Positions 1-12,200 of a stretch of DNA of 64,000 nt are shown in pieces. Made by a program: the position numbers and the translations under genes. The notes under the pieces are model-generated. The model worked only from the letters and a program-made list of their open reading frames with translations, made no database searches and was not told the origin of the DNA. The number at the start of each line of letters is the position of its first letter. The stretch's first letter is position 1. Location of the stretch: the NCBI GenBank assembly GCA_022385755.1, contig MU278351.1, positions 251,594 through 315,593 of the forward strand, in the 5' to 3' direction. This DNA comes from Trametopsis cervina. Lineage: Eukaryota; Basidiomycota; Agaricomycetes; Polyporales; Irpicaceae.

Positions 1-1588
1 CAGTCCTTTTAGAGGTACGCTATCACACCCATTACAGGACTCGTCTTCACTAACACTTAAGCGAAGCTCATGATCGTGACGATGACTGAGGGGTAGGTCC
101 CATCTAACGCCACAAAGCTCGTGATCGCTGATTGCCTCGCACAGGTTCTACATCCGGCGGATCTGGCATCGTAAGTGCTGTGCCAATCAACTAAGCTCAT
201 ATATTTAATGCACCAACACATGAATGTAGTGTGCGGCAAGAAGCTTTATATCGTGGCGCTACCGGTGAGTCCGTAGGCGACTCGGATGGAATTAATAAAG
301 AAAGGCGCTCATTAATTGTGCTACAGGCCTTGCTTCTGGTTTTACGAGCAGGTATGCACATAGCCCCTAAATCACGAGTGATTTCCTGATGTCCGTCTTT
401 CCAGCGTTCAGCTTACGTGCGTTATTCTTATCCGTCTCCGCTTAAGTGAAGTCCTGACTCTGAGCCGGTCACAGTCACATTTGCCTTCCTGTAAGTGATT
501 ATCCCTGACCATAAAGTAAGTATCACTCACATAAACGGGTAGATACAAATATACGGCATGGGCGGAATATCGCGAGCACAACCTTGCACAGGTGAGTCAG
601 CACGCTGGCCTGCTGTCACTTGCGACTGAAACTTGTCCACAGGCCAGCCTGAAGGCAGGGTTCGCCCTCGGTCTCGTCGCCGACTTCACGATCACGGCGA
701 TGCTCATTTGGTACCTGCGTTCAAGGCGCACCAAGTTTGTGCAGTAAGTCGGCCCCCAGCTCTCCCCGAACCGTACCTTGCTCTTGTTAGACGTCTCAAC
801 GCCGCTTTGCAGAACCAATATGAAATTGCAAAAACTCATGTACTACACGATCAACACCGGAGCCCTCACGTTGTAAGCACTGCGCACATGCGTTGTTGAG
901 CTTGGCTGACAGGAATTTATCATTTTCAGGATTGTCTCTGCCGCTATCATTGGCACGGTACGTGACTGATGAAAATTTGCATTGACATCTTTCTGAAATC
1001 CGTTGACTGTTGTACACAGATCAGCATAGAGAATAGTCTGATGTTTGGTGGTCTGGTAGAAGTCGTCAGCAAACGTGCGTACCCATCACCTCATCACCCT
1101 CTGTCAATTTAAGTTGACACCTGTTGACGGAAAGTGTATGCGAACTCAATGCTGGCCATGTGCGTGCTTCGCTCACCTCATCACCGGCTGATAGCTGACC
1201 TGTTGCTCTTTCATTAGGCTGAACGCGAGGAAGTACATACACCAGGTTGGCGAGAGCGACATGTCCGAGTTCAACAACGCGATAGAGCTCTCTGGTGCCG
1301 CCAGGGTGAGTCTCGCCGCCAGTTGGAAGACGTGCGCAGCTTGGACTAAAAGCTCCATTACAGACCGATAACCATATCAAAATTGTCACTGAGACCCAGG
1401 TCGCGCGAGACCAGCATTTCGTGAGTGTTTACAAAGATAGTGGCGCAGGCAGTCCTCTTACCGATGTCGAATATCACGCGCATTATCTACAGGAGTCGCG
1501 CGGCCTGGAACATTCTCATGACTCGTTCAACGGGTTTATCCCATTTGAAACTGCCAAGGTGCGGACAGATGCGTTGACGGAGGTGTAG
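1..1588 (+). CDS. DUF6534 multi-TM membrane protein, 5' end outside the window
   Basis: Basidiomycete integral membrane protein of the DUF6534 family; its function is not known to me. Exons I can join in frame: 1-14, 67-92, 145-170, 230-264, 327-351, 405-416, 475-490, 543-591, 643-743, 813-872, 930-957, 1020-1074, 1135-1159, 1218-1305 and 1364-1588. Family hallmarks cross the junctions: LMIVTMTEG/FYIRRIW, TAWAEYREHN, a membrane segment GLVADFTITAMLIWYL, KLMYYTINTGALT, and YANSMLAMLNAR split over exons 1135-1159 and 1218-1305. A polar cytoplasmic-type tail follows and ends at the TAG 1586-1588. Exon 405-416 is only 12 nt, but the paralogue at 5759-7733 has a 12-nt exon at the same place. The N-terminal membrane segments lie before the window. 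The family call is strong; single small exons are less sure. Confidence 0.85.
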
Positions 1589-2889
1589 AACGAAGCACGG
1601 CACAGGTGGTGCCGGACCGGACATATTTTTATTGTTATGGATTATTCAGATGCGCATTCGTTCTTTGTCTTGTATTCCTGCCTGCCCCTGATCATAGTCA
1701 TAAACGTGCTGTATGTTTTGTCGCTGTTGTACATCTTGTAGATCTGAGTGAGTTATGTATATGTCGTGCTTATCTGCGCTCCGAACGTCGTAACGCCGCA
1801 GCTTGATATCGACTTCCAATCTTTGGGTGACGTACCAGGGCCGTACCCTGGGCCTTGTACGGCATGCGGCGGTGTCGTCGTTGAAAGTTCAACGACAGCT
1901 TGTCGTTCCTACCTTCTGCCGGCGGCCTTATGTGCGGATGCTGTGTATTTGTTGTCGCTGTTTAAGTCAAAGTTGCTCCCTTCCATAATAAGGCGGAGAA
2001 GATGGAATGAAGCTTACTGTACGGCGACCACGGAACAACATACTCTGCATCCTCAGATGATCTGGATTTCTGCCGCAATGAACTTCTGCCTCGCAGTGAA
2101 GAGCCCGAGACCGCGAGGACCTGTTGATCATGCTATATTGACCGATCCCTCCGAATTAATACCATGCTGCTCTCTTGCTGTTATCCCATCTACGAATCAT
2201 GTGTGTAGCCCTGTGCGGAACTTGCCAAAGCTGCTTGGTATGCCACTTGGCACTCCTTTGTGCTTCAGAGCCCGCGCTCGCATTCGGCAGTCGGGACCCT
2301 CATCAGGCTTCTGTGTCAGGTATACGACCAAGGCGAGCAGAAACACCATCGGCAGCGAGGCGCACCAGCGCGCATCGGGTTTCATATCACTGCGATCTGC
2401 TCGGGGGACATGCGCGCAACATTGAAATGATGAAGTGCAGAGCTGCTGGATTCTCGCAATCTGCGCGTGCACCGCCTGGTGATAGCAAGCCATCATGCAG
2501 AGTTTGATCTCGTCTGACCGCGGCCGGACGTGTAGTGGCGCAGCGCCTACTCTAAGCGAGACGCGAGCGAGTGCTTGGGCGGGCGGCAACACGCCAGCAA
2601 CGTTCAATGCCCTTGATGATGCACATTTTACCCAACCTGGCGCAAAACCCTCCGAGGCAGGCGGGTGAGGGAAACGGAGATATAACCCTTACCGGACCAA
2701 TCCGAACAATACCTTATTCGTGGTCGGGGAACAGAGGTGCTTCACTCCGTGGCATATCACAGGGGAAATATACCCTCACCCCGATACAAACGACAGATCG
2801 CACTAATAACTCCTTGGTCCTTACTTTCACTTCGCCGTCTTGCCCTGGCATAATCCTCCCCCACACGGCCCCCGTGTGTTTCTCCTACC
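1589..2889. other. intergenic, no supported gene
   Basis: About 1.3 kb between the DUF6534 gene and the MFS gene. It holds a 225-codon open frame on + (1748-2425) and a 136-codon frame on - (2197-2607, with one hydrophobic stretch). Neither has a recognisable motif, and neither extends through splice sites into a longer protein. It probably contains the 3' UTR of the first gene and the promoter of the MFS gene. Confidence 0.5.
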
Positions 2890-5143
2890 ATGTCCGAGGT
2901 CAACGTTTCCCGAGTGGCTTCGACTCTCCATGAACCTGAGGTGAATCCGGCCAACACACGGGCAACGTCCCAGCCACAATCACCAAGGGGAGTGAGATTT
3001 TGGTTGATCATCTTTGCCATCTGCATTTCCTGTTTCCTGTCTGCTCTTGAATATGTAAGCTGTCCTGCTCATTCACGGTGCGGCTTTGGCATACTCATTC
3101 CACCTCGTAGACTGCTGTCTCAACCGCACTTCCGACTATTCTTAATGACCTTCACGGCGACGACTTCGTATGGGTGGCATCGGCCTATGCCCTTGCTTCC
3201 ACCGCCCTTCTTCCTGCCAGCGGTGGGCTCGCACAAGTGAGTTTTAGTCCGCCCCTTTCCCTCACACTCTCCTAATACAGGCCCTCCAGATATTCGGACG
3301 GCGGCCGCTAATGCTCATCTCGCTGGCTATTTTTGCCCTCGGTAGTGCCCTCTGTGGATCCGCCCAGAACATGAACTGGCTGATCGCTGCACGCAGTATG
3401 TATTTCCCCGTCGATCCACTAGTCTTTAGCTCAAGCGCTCTCTGCACAGCCATCCAGGGTGCAGGCGGCGGCGGTATTCTGTCTCTGACAAGCATCATCC
3501 TGTCCGACCTCGTCACCCTCCAGGAGCGCGCCATCTACAATGCCTTAATCGGACTGTGTGTACCTGTTCATTGTCATCCTTTCAACTCCGCGCTTACAGC
3601 TGAACGGGCTTCTTTCTCAGGACCTGGGCGGTGGCCTGCGCTATTGGCCCGTTGGTCGGAGGCGCTCTTACAGAGGCCGGACAGTGGAGGTGGCTATTCT
3701 GTGAGCTTCTCCCATTGAGATTTAGTACTTCGACGATGACAACTTACTCACGCCCGCCCCCACGATGTAGACCTCAACTTGCCTGTCTGTGGTGTTGCCG
3801 GCTTGTTCGTCCTCCTGTTTTTGAAATTGAAGACGCCGGAGGGCTCGCTTCGTGAGAAGCTCTCTAGGATGGACTGGATGTAAGTCGTTATCAGAGTATG
3901 CTTGTGGTCCTCATGCTCAAGGCCCCTCGATAGTGGAAACGGAATTATCACAGCGAGCTCCAGTGCTTGCGTCCTTGCGCTAACATGGGGTGGTGTCCAA
4001 TTCCCTTGGAGCTCAGGACACGTTCTCGCACCTCTCATCATCGGACTGTGCGGAATCGGATTCTTCTTCTTCTACGAGGCCAAGTTCGCGAAGGAGCCTT
4101 TGGTAAGTACTAGCACACCAAGGATCCTGGCTCATTCTAATGATTCCGTGAAACACAGGTCCCCTTCCAGCTGATATCGAACAGAACCAGCTTGAGCGGG
4201 TACGTCTTCCGGATGTTCTTCGATCACGTAAATCCTCCTCACACACTTCTCACAGCTACATTCAAACCTTCCTCGCGCCTGTAGTGATGGCGTCCGTCAT
4301 CTGTCAGTCGATCATTGCTATCTCATGCGAATCAATTCTAACATCACTCCACTTCTACAGACTACCTGCCCATCTACGCCCAAGCCTGCAGAGGTGCGGG
4401 CCCGCTGCGTTCTGGCGTGGACGTCCTGGGTCTCTCTGCGTCCACCGCGCCGGTGCTCATGCTGACGGGTGTGAGCATCGCTCTGTTCAAGGCGTACCGC
4501 CCGCAGCTGTGGCTCGGCTGGGCGATGTACATGATCGGCATGGGTGCACTGACGCAGCTCGACGCGAACGCAAACGAGGGCATGCTCATCGGGCTCCCTG
4601 TCCTCATCGGTGTCGGTGTCGGCACACTGCTCTCTGGCACGTACTTCCCTGTGCTCGCCCCGCTTCCCGTCACCGAGAACGCACACGCGCTCGCGTTCTT
4701 CGCATTCTGCCGTTCGTTCGCTAACGTAAGTTCGCCCTACCCCTTCTCCAACGTAGATACCGTGTCTAAAATCTGCGTTCACTCAGGTATGGGGCGTGAC
4801 CGTCGGCACTGCTGTCCTCCAAACTCAGCTCGCCAAGCGGCTCCCGACGAGCTTCACAGATCAATTCCCACAGGGTGTCGCGATCGCGTACCAGATCATC
4901 CCCGTCATCCCGCACATCGACGAGCCCGCGCGCACGGGCGTGCGTGAGGCGTTCGCTGACAGTCTCATCGTGCTCTGGCAGGTCATGATCGGCGTCGCAG
5001 GCCTCGGGCTGATCGCGTCGCTGTTCATGAAGGCGCTGCCGCTGCACACCCAGATGGACGACCAGTGGGCGCTGAATGAGGCAGAAGAGAAGGAGAAGGG
5101 ATCGGTGCAGGGCTCCGTTGTAGAAGCTAGCAACGAGGTTTGA
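2890..5143 (+). CDS. MFS drug:H+ antiporter, DHA2 (14-TM) type
   Basis: Plasma- or vacuolar-membrane exporter of the major facilitator superfamily. Eleven exons join in frame (2890-3054, 3111-3236, 3281-3395, 3450-3555, 3621-3700, 3771-3879, 3934-4102, 4159-4199, 4256-4302, 4361-4725, 4787-5143) and give 559 residues, normal for 14-TM transporters. A hydrophilic N-terminus of about 35 residues precedes TM1. Motif A appears as IFGRRPLML after TM2, and motif C-like glycines as GPLVGGALTEAGQWRWLF after TM5. The last membrane segment is followed by an acidic, Lys-rich tail. The intron after 4302 starts with GTCAGT rather than GTRAGT. The substrate cannot be told from the sequence. It sits between two DUF6534 genes, which may be only chance. 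Confidence 0.93.
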
Positions 5144-5758
5144 GCATATTCTTTCTTTGGTTGTTTGTGAGGCGGAGCTTGTGTACGATTTTTCAATTTC
5201 ATTGCAATATTCTATCTACTTCTTGCAATTTGACCGCTATGAAAACTGGTCGCCACATCTAGATAGTCGCTCGTTTATGTCTGCTTTTTAAGGTCAATGG
5301 GATGCTTAAATTAATCTCCGTATTGCCAATGGGCTGGATCATCGTGTGCTCTTGCACGACGATCAATGATCTGAAAGACGTGTCGAGTGTACGCATTGCC
5401 TGAAGAAACTGAATGGGCACCAGCAACTCCGTGTTGAGACCGGTTAGTATTCACTCACTCGAATTCCATTGATGGTTCTGAACGTAGCAGATGGTACATC
5501 ATAAATATCCATTGAGTACAACATGATATAAAACATACACGGACCCGCTTGCAGTGCAAGTCAATCTAGTATCATACACGTAGTACTCAGCAAGCGTGGA
5601 ACCAGTACAGTGTCCGGGTAAAGAAACAGGCACGCCTTGGTGCGAATGGGTGACTTCAGCACTAAATACAGTAGTACTGTAGAAAGTTTCAGCGAAACAT
5701 CGATCATCAGCAGGATGTCACTGACCAGAAGGAATATTTAGAAAGCAGAGAACAGAAG
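5144..5758. other. convergent intergenic region, no gene seen
   Basis: Region between the stop codons of the MFS gene (+) and the second DUF6534 gene (-). No open frame of note; expected to hold both 3' UTRs and polyadenylation sites. Confidence 0.5.
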
Positions 5759-7733
5759 TTACACCGAATAAACGTTCTTCTGTATCTTGATCTCCGTAGG
5801 AGGTTTCACGTCCTGATGTTCGTGTGACTTTCACAACCACACGTTCAGAAAACAGACTTGAAGAGGGTCAAGTGTATACATACCGAATGCATGAACAATC
5901 GCGTTGGTCGTCTTTGGGCATCCTGCATCGCACCATTAGAGAGTGTACAGTCTTAGATAGGGAACACGCGCACCTGATGGAACGAGAGCTCCATAGCGTT
6001 CGAGGTATCAATCTGAGACTGGGTCTGTGACAACGACTGCCTTGCGTTCAAGCTAAGAATGTTGTTAAAATCTGGTTTCTGAGGTCGGAAGATAACGGTT
6101 CAACGTACGAGGCCATCATGGAATTGGCGTATACTGAAGAGGATCCCCGTTAAGACTCATACGGTGTGGAGGGGTAGAGAAGCCTTACGTTTGCTTATTG
6201 TCTCGATCAGCCCGGCAAATACCAAGCTATTCGGCGTCGTATGTAGCTATAGGTAAACGTGTTGGCTGAGGTCCGAGCGAAGGCGTAGTCGTCTTTACTT
6301 ACTACTATAATGATGATCAAAGACAAAACCCTGCGTATGCCAGTAATTCAGTTCGGGTAAGGACGGCGAGGTCAGTTCATGTCAGAACGCACATCGATAA
6401 CGCGCCATTGTTGATGACATGACGCATGAGCTTTGCGAGGATACTGTCCGTTCTATCAAAGCTTCGTCATATCTCAATGCAGTATATCAAACATAAACAA
6501 GACACATACCGAACAAAGTGGGTGCGCTCTCTATTCAAGCAGTAGATCAGTAGCGCCGTAACGGCCAGATCTGTCGCGACGCCGAGGGAGAGGGATGTTG
6601 TAAGGAGTGCCTATGAGGACTTTAGGGCAGAACGAGAAAATGAGGGTGCCTGTTACACACCTGTGGGATTTTTTGCAAGTGGAACTCTGCCCATGTGTCG
6701 TATACATATCTAGAAATTAGAAATTAGATCAGTGAACACTAGGCATAAGAACGCATTCCTTACAGATAGGCTGCTGAGACTAGCCGCAATCACGATGTTA
6801 GTTGGGTACGAAGATGTGGCCACCTGAAAACGTACCGAAACCAAAAACTGGCATTACACATCTCATTAGCACTCAAGGACAGGGTAAATTTCAACAAGCC
6901 ACTCACTAACACGGCTGACAAGAAGTACAGCCTGCAAAGACATTCAGACCGCTTCATGGTTGTTATGTACGGACTACTTACAGGTACGGAAGCAACGATA
7001 AGCGAGTGGCTTACTGCAAGGTTGTCAGTGTTAGGTCATCGCGAGTAGCGAGCATACTGACAGCAGTAAATGCGGTGAATGTAGAATCTGAGCAAGGATA
7101 GCCGATCAACGACTAACACCCTCATCAATGTATCATTGCGCTCACCCTTCTGTCATAGCTACAATCAATAGCTGAGTAAAGCGTCAGCATGAAATCGGTG
7201 AGTCGGCCGAAAACCATCTCACATACCTCAACGAAGACGGTCACCTGCCGTTACAGTAATATAAACATAAATATAACGACTTGATCACTCAAGTACTCAC
7301 CGCGCAACTCCTGAGAAGAGATCAGTAATATTACTCCAGCGCGTCAAAGTCGGCTTACCAGACGATGTGAAAAATGCCATCCTGAGGATTACCGAAATTC
7401 GTGATGAAGTAGAAGTACACAATATGAATGCAGAACGCTGTGTGCAAGCTCTCAAGAAGCCTAGATCGCACTTAAGCATCGGTCATGAATGTAGTACAGG
7501 CATGGGCGATGCTTACCAAAGAGCGAGCACAAATACGCGGACACGGGTGGGGTCTCTCACATAAGTGGTCCAGTAGAAATAGCATTGTGCCGTAAGTATC
7601 CCAAAAAGCCTGCGTGAATGGCTGTTAGTGTAGTTTCGTGCCGCCAGAACATGTCGTACATGAGGGCAATACAGATGAACACTAGCAGTGGGCCTACGAG
7701 CACGCCCAGGAGTGCCTGTTCACTGGATGCCAT
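5759..7733 (-). CDS. DUF6534 multi-TM membrane protein, 20 small exons
   Basis: Paralogue of the gene at 1-1588, hidden because its longest exon is 102 nt. Exons, 5' to 3' on the minus strand: 7660-7733, 7517-7609, 7359-7460, 7301-7310, 7227-7244, 7146-7171, 7062-7087, 6982-7013, 6907-6931, 6836-6847, 6764-6779, 6661-6709, 6510-6610, 6393-6452, 6303-6330, 6189-6246, 6109-6133, 5974-6052, 5884-5922, 5759-5827. They sum to 942 nt, giving 313 residues in one frame. Motifs include FGILTAQCYFYWTTYVRDP, HIVYFYFITNFGNP, LLIVAMTEGFYIHRIY, VATDLAVTALLIYCLNRERT, TDSILAKLM and LYANSMMASLNAR. About seven hydrophobic segments are followed by a polar tail. The ATG at 7731-7733 is the first in frame and is followed by a membrane segment, as is normal for the family. 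Several exons match the first gene exactly in length (25, 12, 16, 49, 101, 60, 28, 25 nt). Function unknown. Confidence 0.88.
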
Positions 7734-9504
7734 GACGTCTACTGGGAAGAATAGCCTAGCGGCAAGAGAAGGGTAAAGAGGACGTATGCGTACATGCCGG
7801 GGCAAACGTGGGCTTTAGATACAAAACAGGATACGCAGCCGAGCTTCCCTGAATAAGCGTCTTTGACAAGAACCCATGATTGACAAGGGCGAATCGTCGC
7901 TGCACAGAACTCACTTTTAGCAGAGCAGCTACCCCGGATAGACCATCAGGCCCGTACCGGACATCGACGGCCTCCGTGAAAGTGGGAGTCAATACAATGA
8001 TGCAAGTCTTGATTAGGAGCACGCTGGTACACTCAGCAACAGAGTTTCTAACGAATGATTGTTATCAAGAAGCATGAGAAGACTGATGATTGCAGACTTA
8101 CGTGCATTGATCACCAACAGGTAGAGAGTGCATATCTTGGCGATACAGTAGACACGCCATGGAACACAAACGGAAGGGTGCTCCGAGAGTATTGCCACAT
8201 GCCCCACTGACAACTGGGGGTCGAGGCGTTGGTTCCGGCCAGGCGTAGGCTATGTCAGCGGGGTATGGAATGTAAGTAAACGGACAAGGTAAGCTATTGC
8301 CGTTAAGCGGGCCGCGATAAAATCTAACAACGATAAGAAACTATAAGTAATGTGAGTAATAGATGGGCGTAACATAGGGCGTAGGCACTGACGTACTCAA
8401 GTCCTGCTGCTTGGCGTGGTCCGGTGAACCCACGGCGTGTCCGTCCGAGGAGCCCGCTGCGACACAACCATTGTTCTGAATTGCAATCATGTACAACAGA
8501 TGTGGCATGCGTTGCAAGGTGTGCGATATACTTTATGAGCAGCTTACTCATGGTATTCACACAGCATTTGCAACGCACGGCTGACATGCACTGTACGACG
8601 ACTGGAAGCCATACGTCGATGTGTCGAATAGAACTTGGGTGAGCCTGTCGGAGTGTTGATCGGAGTGCATAATTCCTACGCCGAGATCGAGGCTCCGACA
8701 TCACCCACAGCGCGTCCTGGCCAACAACAGTTTGGCAGACGTACATTCGTCTGATCTAACGCGACATTCGAGACTTATCGTCGACATTTTGGCCGTCGCT
8801 CATGGATCAACATAACGCCTCCTCTCGTATCTTTATTGATACGGTTCCTCGCATAAGGCTTGTCACGGGCCCCGAACTCCATCTACCAAACTCACAGAAT
8901 CATGCCCATTGAGAGTCTGGACCAGGCATACACACCTGCACTGTCTGCGTGCAATACGCGGTCAGCTGCACAACCTGGCGGTTCGACTTCATCAGCGTTT
9001 ATGAGAAACGCTAACATTAATTCTCACGGAGACTGTACCGCAGCTACGAGGAACAGATGGGGACTGTGGCTGGGGCGCGACTGATATTGTTATCGACGCC
9101 CGGGATGTCTCACGGTAGTGCGCTATAGCTGTTTAATGAACGCGGATTGGATTTTGCCCAGTAAGCCCCCAATCACTGTAATGCGACCATGAGAACTGAC
9201 GGACACGTAGGCTATAGCCTACCACCCGGCCGCCACGCAGTCAGGGTATGAGCACGTCCCAAACCACTGGTGACCTCCCCAGCATATTCACTGTGGCGAG
9301 CGTGGCAATCTTCTGAATTGCACGTAGGGTATGTTTCAGGTGTGATCGCGACAGTGAGAAACGGCACTTTTACCAAAGTCAGCGTCCAATACTCTGTGTC
9401 ACATATTCCCTCGGTCGTTTTGCCCATATCGGCATACTAAGTGTTTCGGTAAGTCCTCGACGCTACACCAGAAAATCCCTCTTATCTCGAGTACTGCAGC
9501 CAGA
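7734..9504. other. 1.8-kb stretch without a supported gene
   Basis: Both strands carry only short frames. On the minus strand, pieces at 8013-8213 and 7756-8022 contain hydrophobic runs and a donor-like GTAAGT near 8097. I could not join them into a protein with a known fold. The part next to 7733 is the promoter of the second DUF6534 gene, and the part before 9505 that of the F-box gene. A decayed or highly split membrane-protein gene is possible. Confidence 0.4.
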
Positions 9505-10725
9505 ATGGTTGTCTACGTCGCAACCACTCATCGGCCACGAGCGTACGAGGTCGAGGATATCACCCGTATCATTCTCGATAACCTGTACGCGGACAAGAAG
9601 AGCCTGGCTAGCTGCTCGCTAGTTTGCACGAAATGGACCTTCACAGCCAGGCTACACCTTTTTGCCTCCATTCGCCTGCACAGCGGCCGTTCCAAACAAT
9701 TCCTCGCTTTCTTACACTCCCCGGAAGCTAGCAATATTACAAAGCATATTCGTGCGCTGCGGTGGGCAGAGCCAGAAGATGGTGCTCTGGATCTCAGTGA
9801 TCTATGTCAAATCACGGCGTGCCTCCCGGACGTCTTCACCTTGCATCTCTCCTTCAGGCGTTTCTCGACAAGACCTACCGCATTTCCGCGACAACATGCC
9901 AGTGCTTCTTTCGCACACATCCGAAGACTAACGATGCAGTGCAATATTCGGCTCAACAGACAGCAAAACAACATCCAGCCTCTCATGGAATTTCTCACCA
10001 TGTTTAACCTGGACGTCCTCGAATTCGACACTCCACGACTATCATCTGAGAGGGGAGCGATCGACACGTATCGTGTCTCATGCTTCCCCGCACCCGTCAA
10101 CCCCTTGCAGGTCCGCCAGCTTAGAGTCAAGAACGGCGATAGTTCTTATCACGAGGCCGACATTCTGTCACGAGCTTTCGGCCCTTCAACCACTCTCCAA
10201 TCAATAGTATACAAATGTCGCACATCCAGTGACATCAACGCGTTCGGAAGACTATTGAGCAGTTCTTGCAGCAAACTTCGAGACATTCATTTGGCCTTCG
10301 ATCCCCCGGCCGGATCGGAAATTGGTGAGTATAACCTCTTTGTCCACTCGTCAATGCATTTCTTATTAGAATGCGTAGTATCCTCGGAGGACTGGAGGAA
10401 GCTCAACCTCAGGCACTGCACCTCGCTCGAAACCCTCTCGCTCTCGACCTTCTGGAATTATCCACATCATATCACCTCGCTTTTCGAGTCTCTCGCATGC
10501 AGCGTTCCGACTCTCCGCCAGATCTCGCTCGGACTGTCGAAGACGGCTGGCATCTCTCCTACTGTACCGTGGGCACTCGCGCAGAAATATCTGGTATCGT
10601 TATGTCAGATAGAAATCGTCCACGTTGACTTTGGTGGAATCCCACCCGACGAACAAAGGTTCCTGAGGGTACAAATAGAGCGCAATTGGCAGTTGTTAGC
10701 ACGTTCGGGACGTTTAGCTTTCTGA
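9505..10725 (+). CDS. F-box protein with LRR-like C-terminal region
   Basis: Likely substrate receptor of an SCF ubiquitin ligase, one of the many expanded F-box proteins of agaricomycetes. A single open frame of 406 codons runs from the ATG at 9505 to the TGA at 10723-10725. Residues about 15-50 fit an F-box (EDITRIILDNLY, then SLASCSLVCTKWTFTARLHLF, the usual L..CSLVCK.W pattern). The rest has spaced leucine-rich segments (LRALRW, LRDIHLAF, LETLSLSTFWNY) like degenerate LRRs. An in-frame 45-nt segment at about 10325-10369 begins GTGAGT and ends TTAG, and could be spliced out without a frame change, so two isoforms are possible. The target is unknown. Confidence 0.8.
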   Translation: MVVYVATTHRPRAYEVEDITRIILDNLYADKKSLASCSLVCTKWTFTARLHLFASIRLHSGRSKQFLAFLHSPEASNITKHIRALRWAEPEDGALDLSDLCQITACLPDVFTLHLSFRRFSTRPTAFPRQHASASFAHIRRLTMQCNIRLNRQQNNIQPLMEFLTMFNLDVLEFDTPRLSSERGAIDTYRVSCFPAPVNPLQVRQLRVKNGDSSYHEADILSRAFGPSTTLQSIVYKCRTSSDINAFGRLLSSSCSKLRDIHLAFDPPAGSEIGEYNLFVHSSMHFLLECVVSSEDWRKLNLRHCTSLETLSLSTFWNYPHHITSLFESLACSVPTLRQISLGLSKTAGISPTVPWALAQKYLVSLCQIEIVHVDFGGIPPDEQRFLRVQIERNWQLLARSGRLAF

Positions 10726-11126
10726 CACAATGCATTGTATCACCTATGCAGGCCCATGGCTACGTAGAGAACCATCACATCTCTCGACTAGATTTCCCTG
10801 CGCATTATTGGTATGATTTCCATGATGAACGCCAATTACGATTGCGAAGGAGATCCTCTACCGCAGTTCAGTTGAAGGTCTTTCTGCAAGTAACCCATGA
10901 TGTCAAGATGTAACGCAAGCTCTACATACGACTGACGTAGAACTGGTGGCGGATTACCGACTGCTAATAAGTCACTGCATTTCATCGTGCGCAAGTCTGA
11001 TATGCTCGCGCAATGATATCGCGAAAAGATTAAGTATACCGCCACAATCAACATCTCAACAATCCCATACAATCCATACCGCACAGTCAACAAACGCGCA
11101 AGCCCTCGATTTATTGGCGACGTTAA
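10726..11126. other. convergent intergenic region
   Basis: Between the stops of the F-box gene (+) and the CCDC25-like gene (-). Short frames only; presumably 3' UTRs. Confidence 0.5.
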
Positions 11127-12175
11127 TTACATGAAGTCTTCCTCCAGCTCCCTCACCGACTTCCTCGGTGCTGTATCGGGTTCTTCTTCTTCGACGTCTC
11201 CGCCGGAGAACAAGCTGTCATACGATCTAGCCGCTTTCTCTGCCTCTCGTTGCTTCGCGAGATCTGCATCAGCTTTCTTCTACAGATTTGTAATTGTGAG
11301 GATCGTGAAGTTTGACAGGAGAGTGAGGACGAACTTTGGCAGCGGCAGCTGCGCGACGAATAGCTGTCTCTTGTTTTATGCGCTCTACGCGTTCCTGTTC
11401 GTGGTCGACATCTTTTTCGATCTTCGTCTTATTCAGCCGGTTGACGATAGGATTTTCACGTTTGGGAACATGTACTAAAATCATGCCGTTGAAGCACAAC
11501 GATCGCGTGAGGCAGCCGAAAGAGGCATACCTCGTCTCACCTAAATAGTAAATCAGGACGTGAGATGCATAGAAATGAAATGTGGCGTACACGTCTATCA
11601 CTGTGGAAGGAGACCTGGCCGACAGCCATGTCTCCGGTTTTCTACGATCGCATCTCAATCGCGAGGATAAATTGCTTTGTGCGTTCTCCCATACCTTCAG
11701 ATTATCTCCGGGAGTGTATATGATCGTCAGATTATCCTTCTTATTACCTAAGTTCTATCATCCTCAGCTACCTCATATCACGTAGACAGATCGCAGCGTA
11801 ATTTTTTGCGCTCACCTTCAATTGAATTTGCTTTCACTAGCTGCGCACAATCATTGAGCAACGCCTCAGGGATGTTCTCCCAAGACATGCCATCTGGCAT
11901 GCGCAGGTAGACGTGTGCAGAAGAGAGCTTGTCTACATGGAACCACACATCCTGTGGCCACGCATACTTGATCAGATCTTCATCTGCACCAGTCCGCTGT
12001 GGGGTGAGTTCACGGAGATGCGTGCACCTATCGACGGGTCGGACGCACTTTCCACCTTGTCCTTGCCCATGTAGAGCACAGCGGGAGGATCTATCGCTAT
12101 CAGCTACTTCAGCCACACAGATCTGCATTTATTTAGTGCTATCAACTGACCGGTAGACTTGAAGAACAACACCAT
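11127..12175 (-). CDS. CCDC25: CCDC25 / NFACT-R (DUF814) domain protein
   Basis: Homologue of the conserved eukaryotic protein CCDC25, made of an NFACT RNA-binding domain and a basic coiled coil. It starts at the ATG 12173-12175; exon 1 (12151-12175) joins to [12 protein letters not shown]. The next exon carries the family signature [30 protein letters not shown] and LVKANSIEG. Later exons encode [27 protein letters not shown] and [18 protein letters not shown], then a Lys/Glu/Arg coiled coil. The end, RSYDSLF followed by an acidic stretch and EEDFM, matches the usual C-terminus. The stop is at 11127-11129. The splice joining SFHSD to VHVPKREN (near 11480-11600) is not settled. Human CCDC25 has about 208 residues, close to this model. 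In plants, animals and fungi its cellular role is still only partly known. Confidence 0.88.
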
Positions 12176-12200
12176 GGTGGCGGGAGGAAACAATCGACGG

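Noticed and set aside
1748..2425. 225-codon open frame on +
   Set aside because: No motif, odd composition rich in Cys and Ser, no splice extension; a frame of this length can occur by chance in 64 kb.
2197..2607. 136-codon frame on - with one hydrophobic stretch
   Set aside because: Only one TM-like run and no family match; overlaps the + frame, and neither is supported.
4284..4782. Frames of 146-154 codons overlapping the DHA2 transporter
   Set aside because: Shadows of the GC-rich 4361-4725 exon, which carries the transporter frame.
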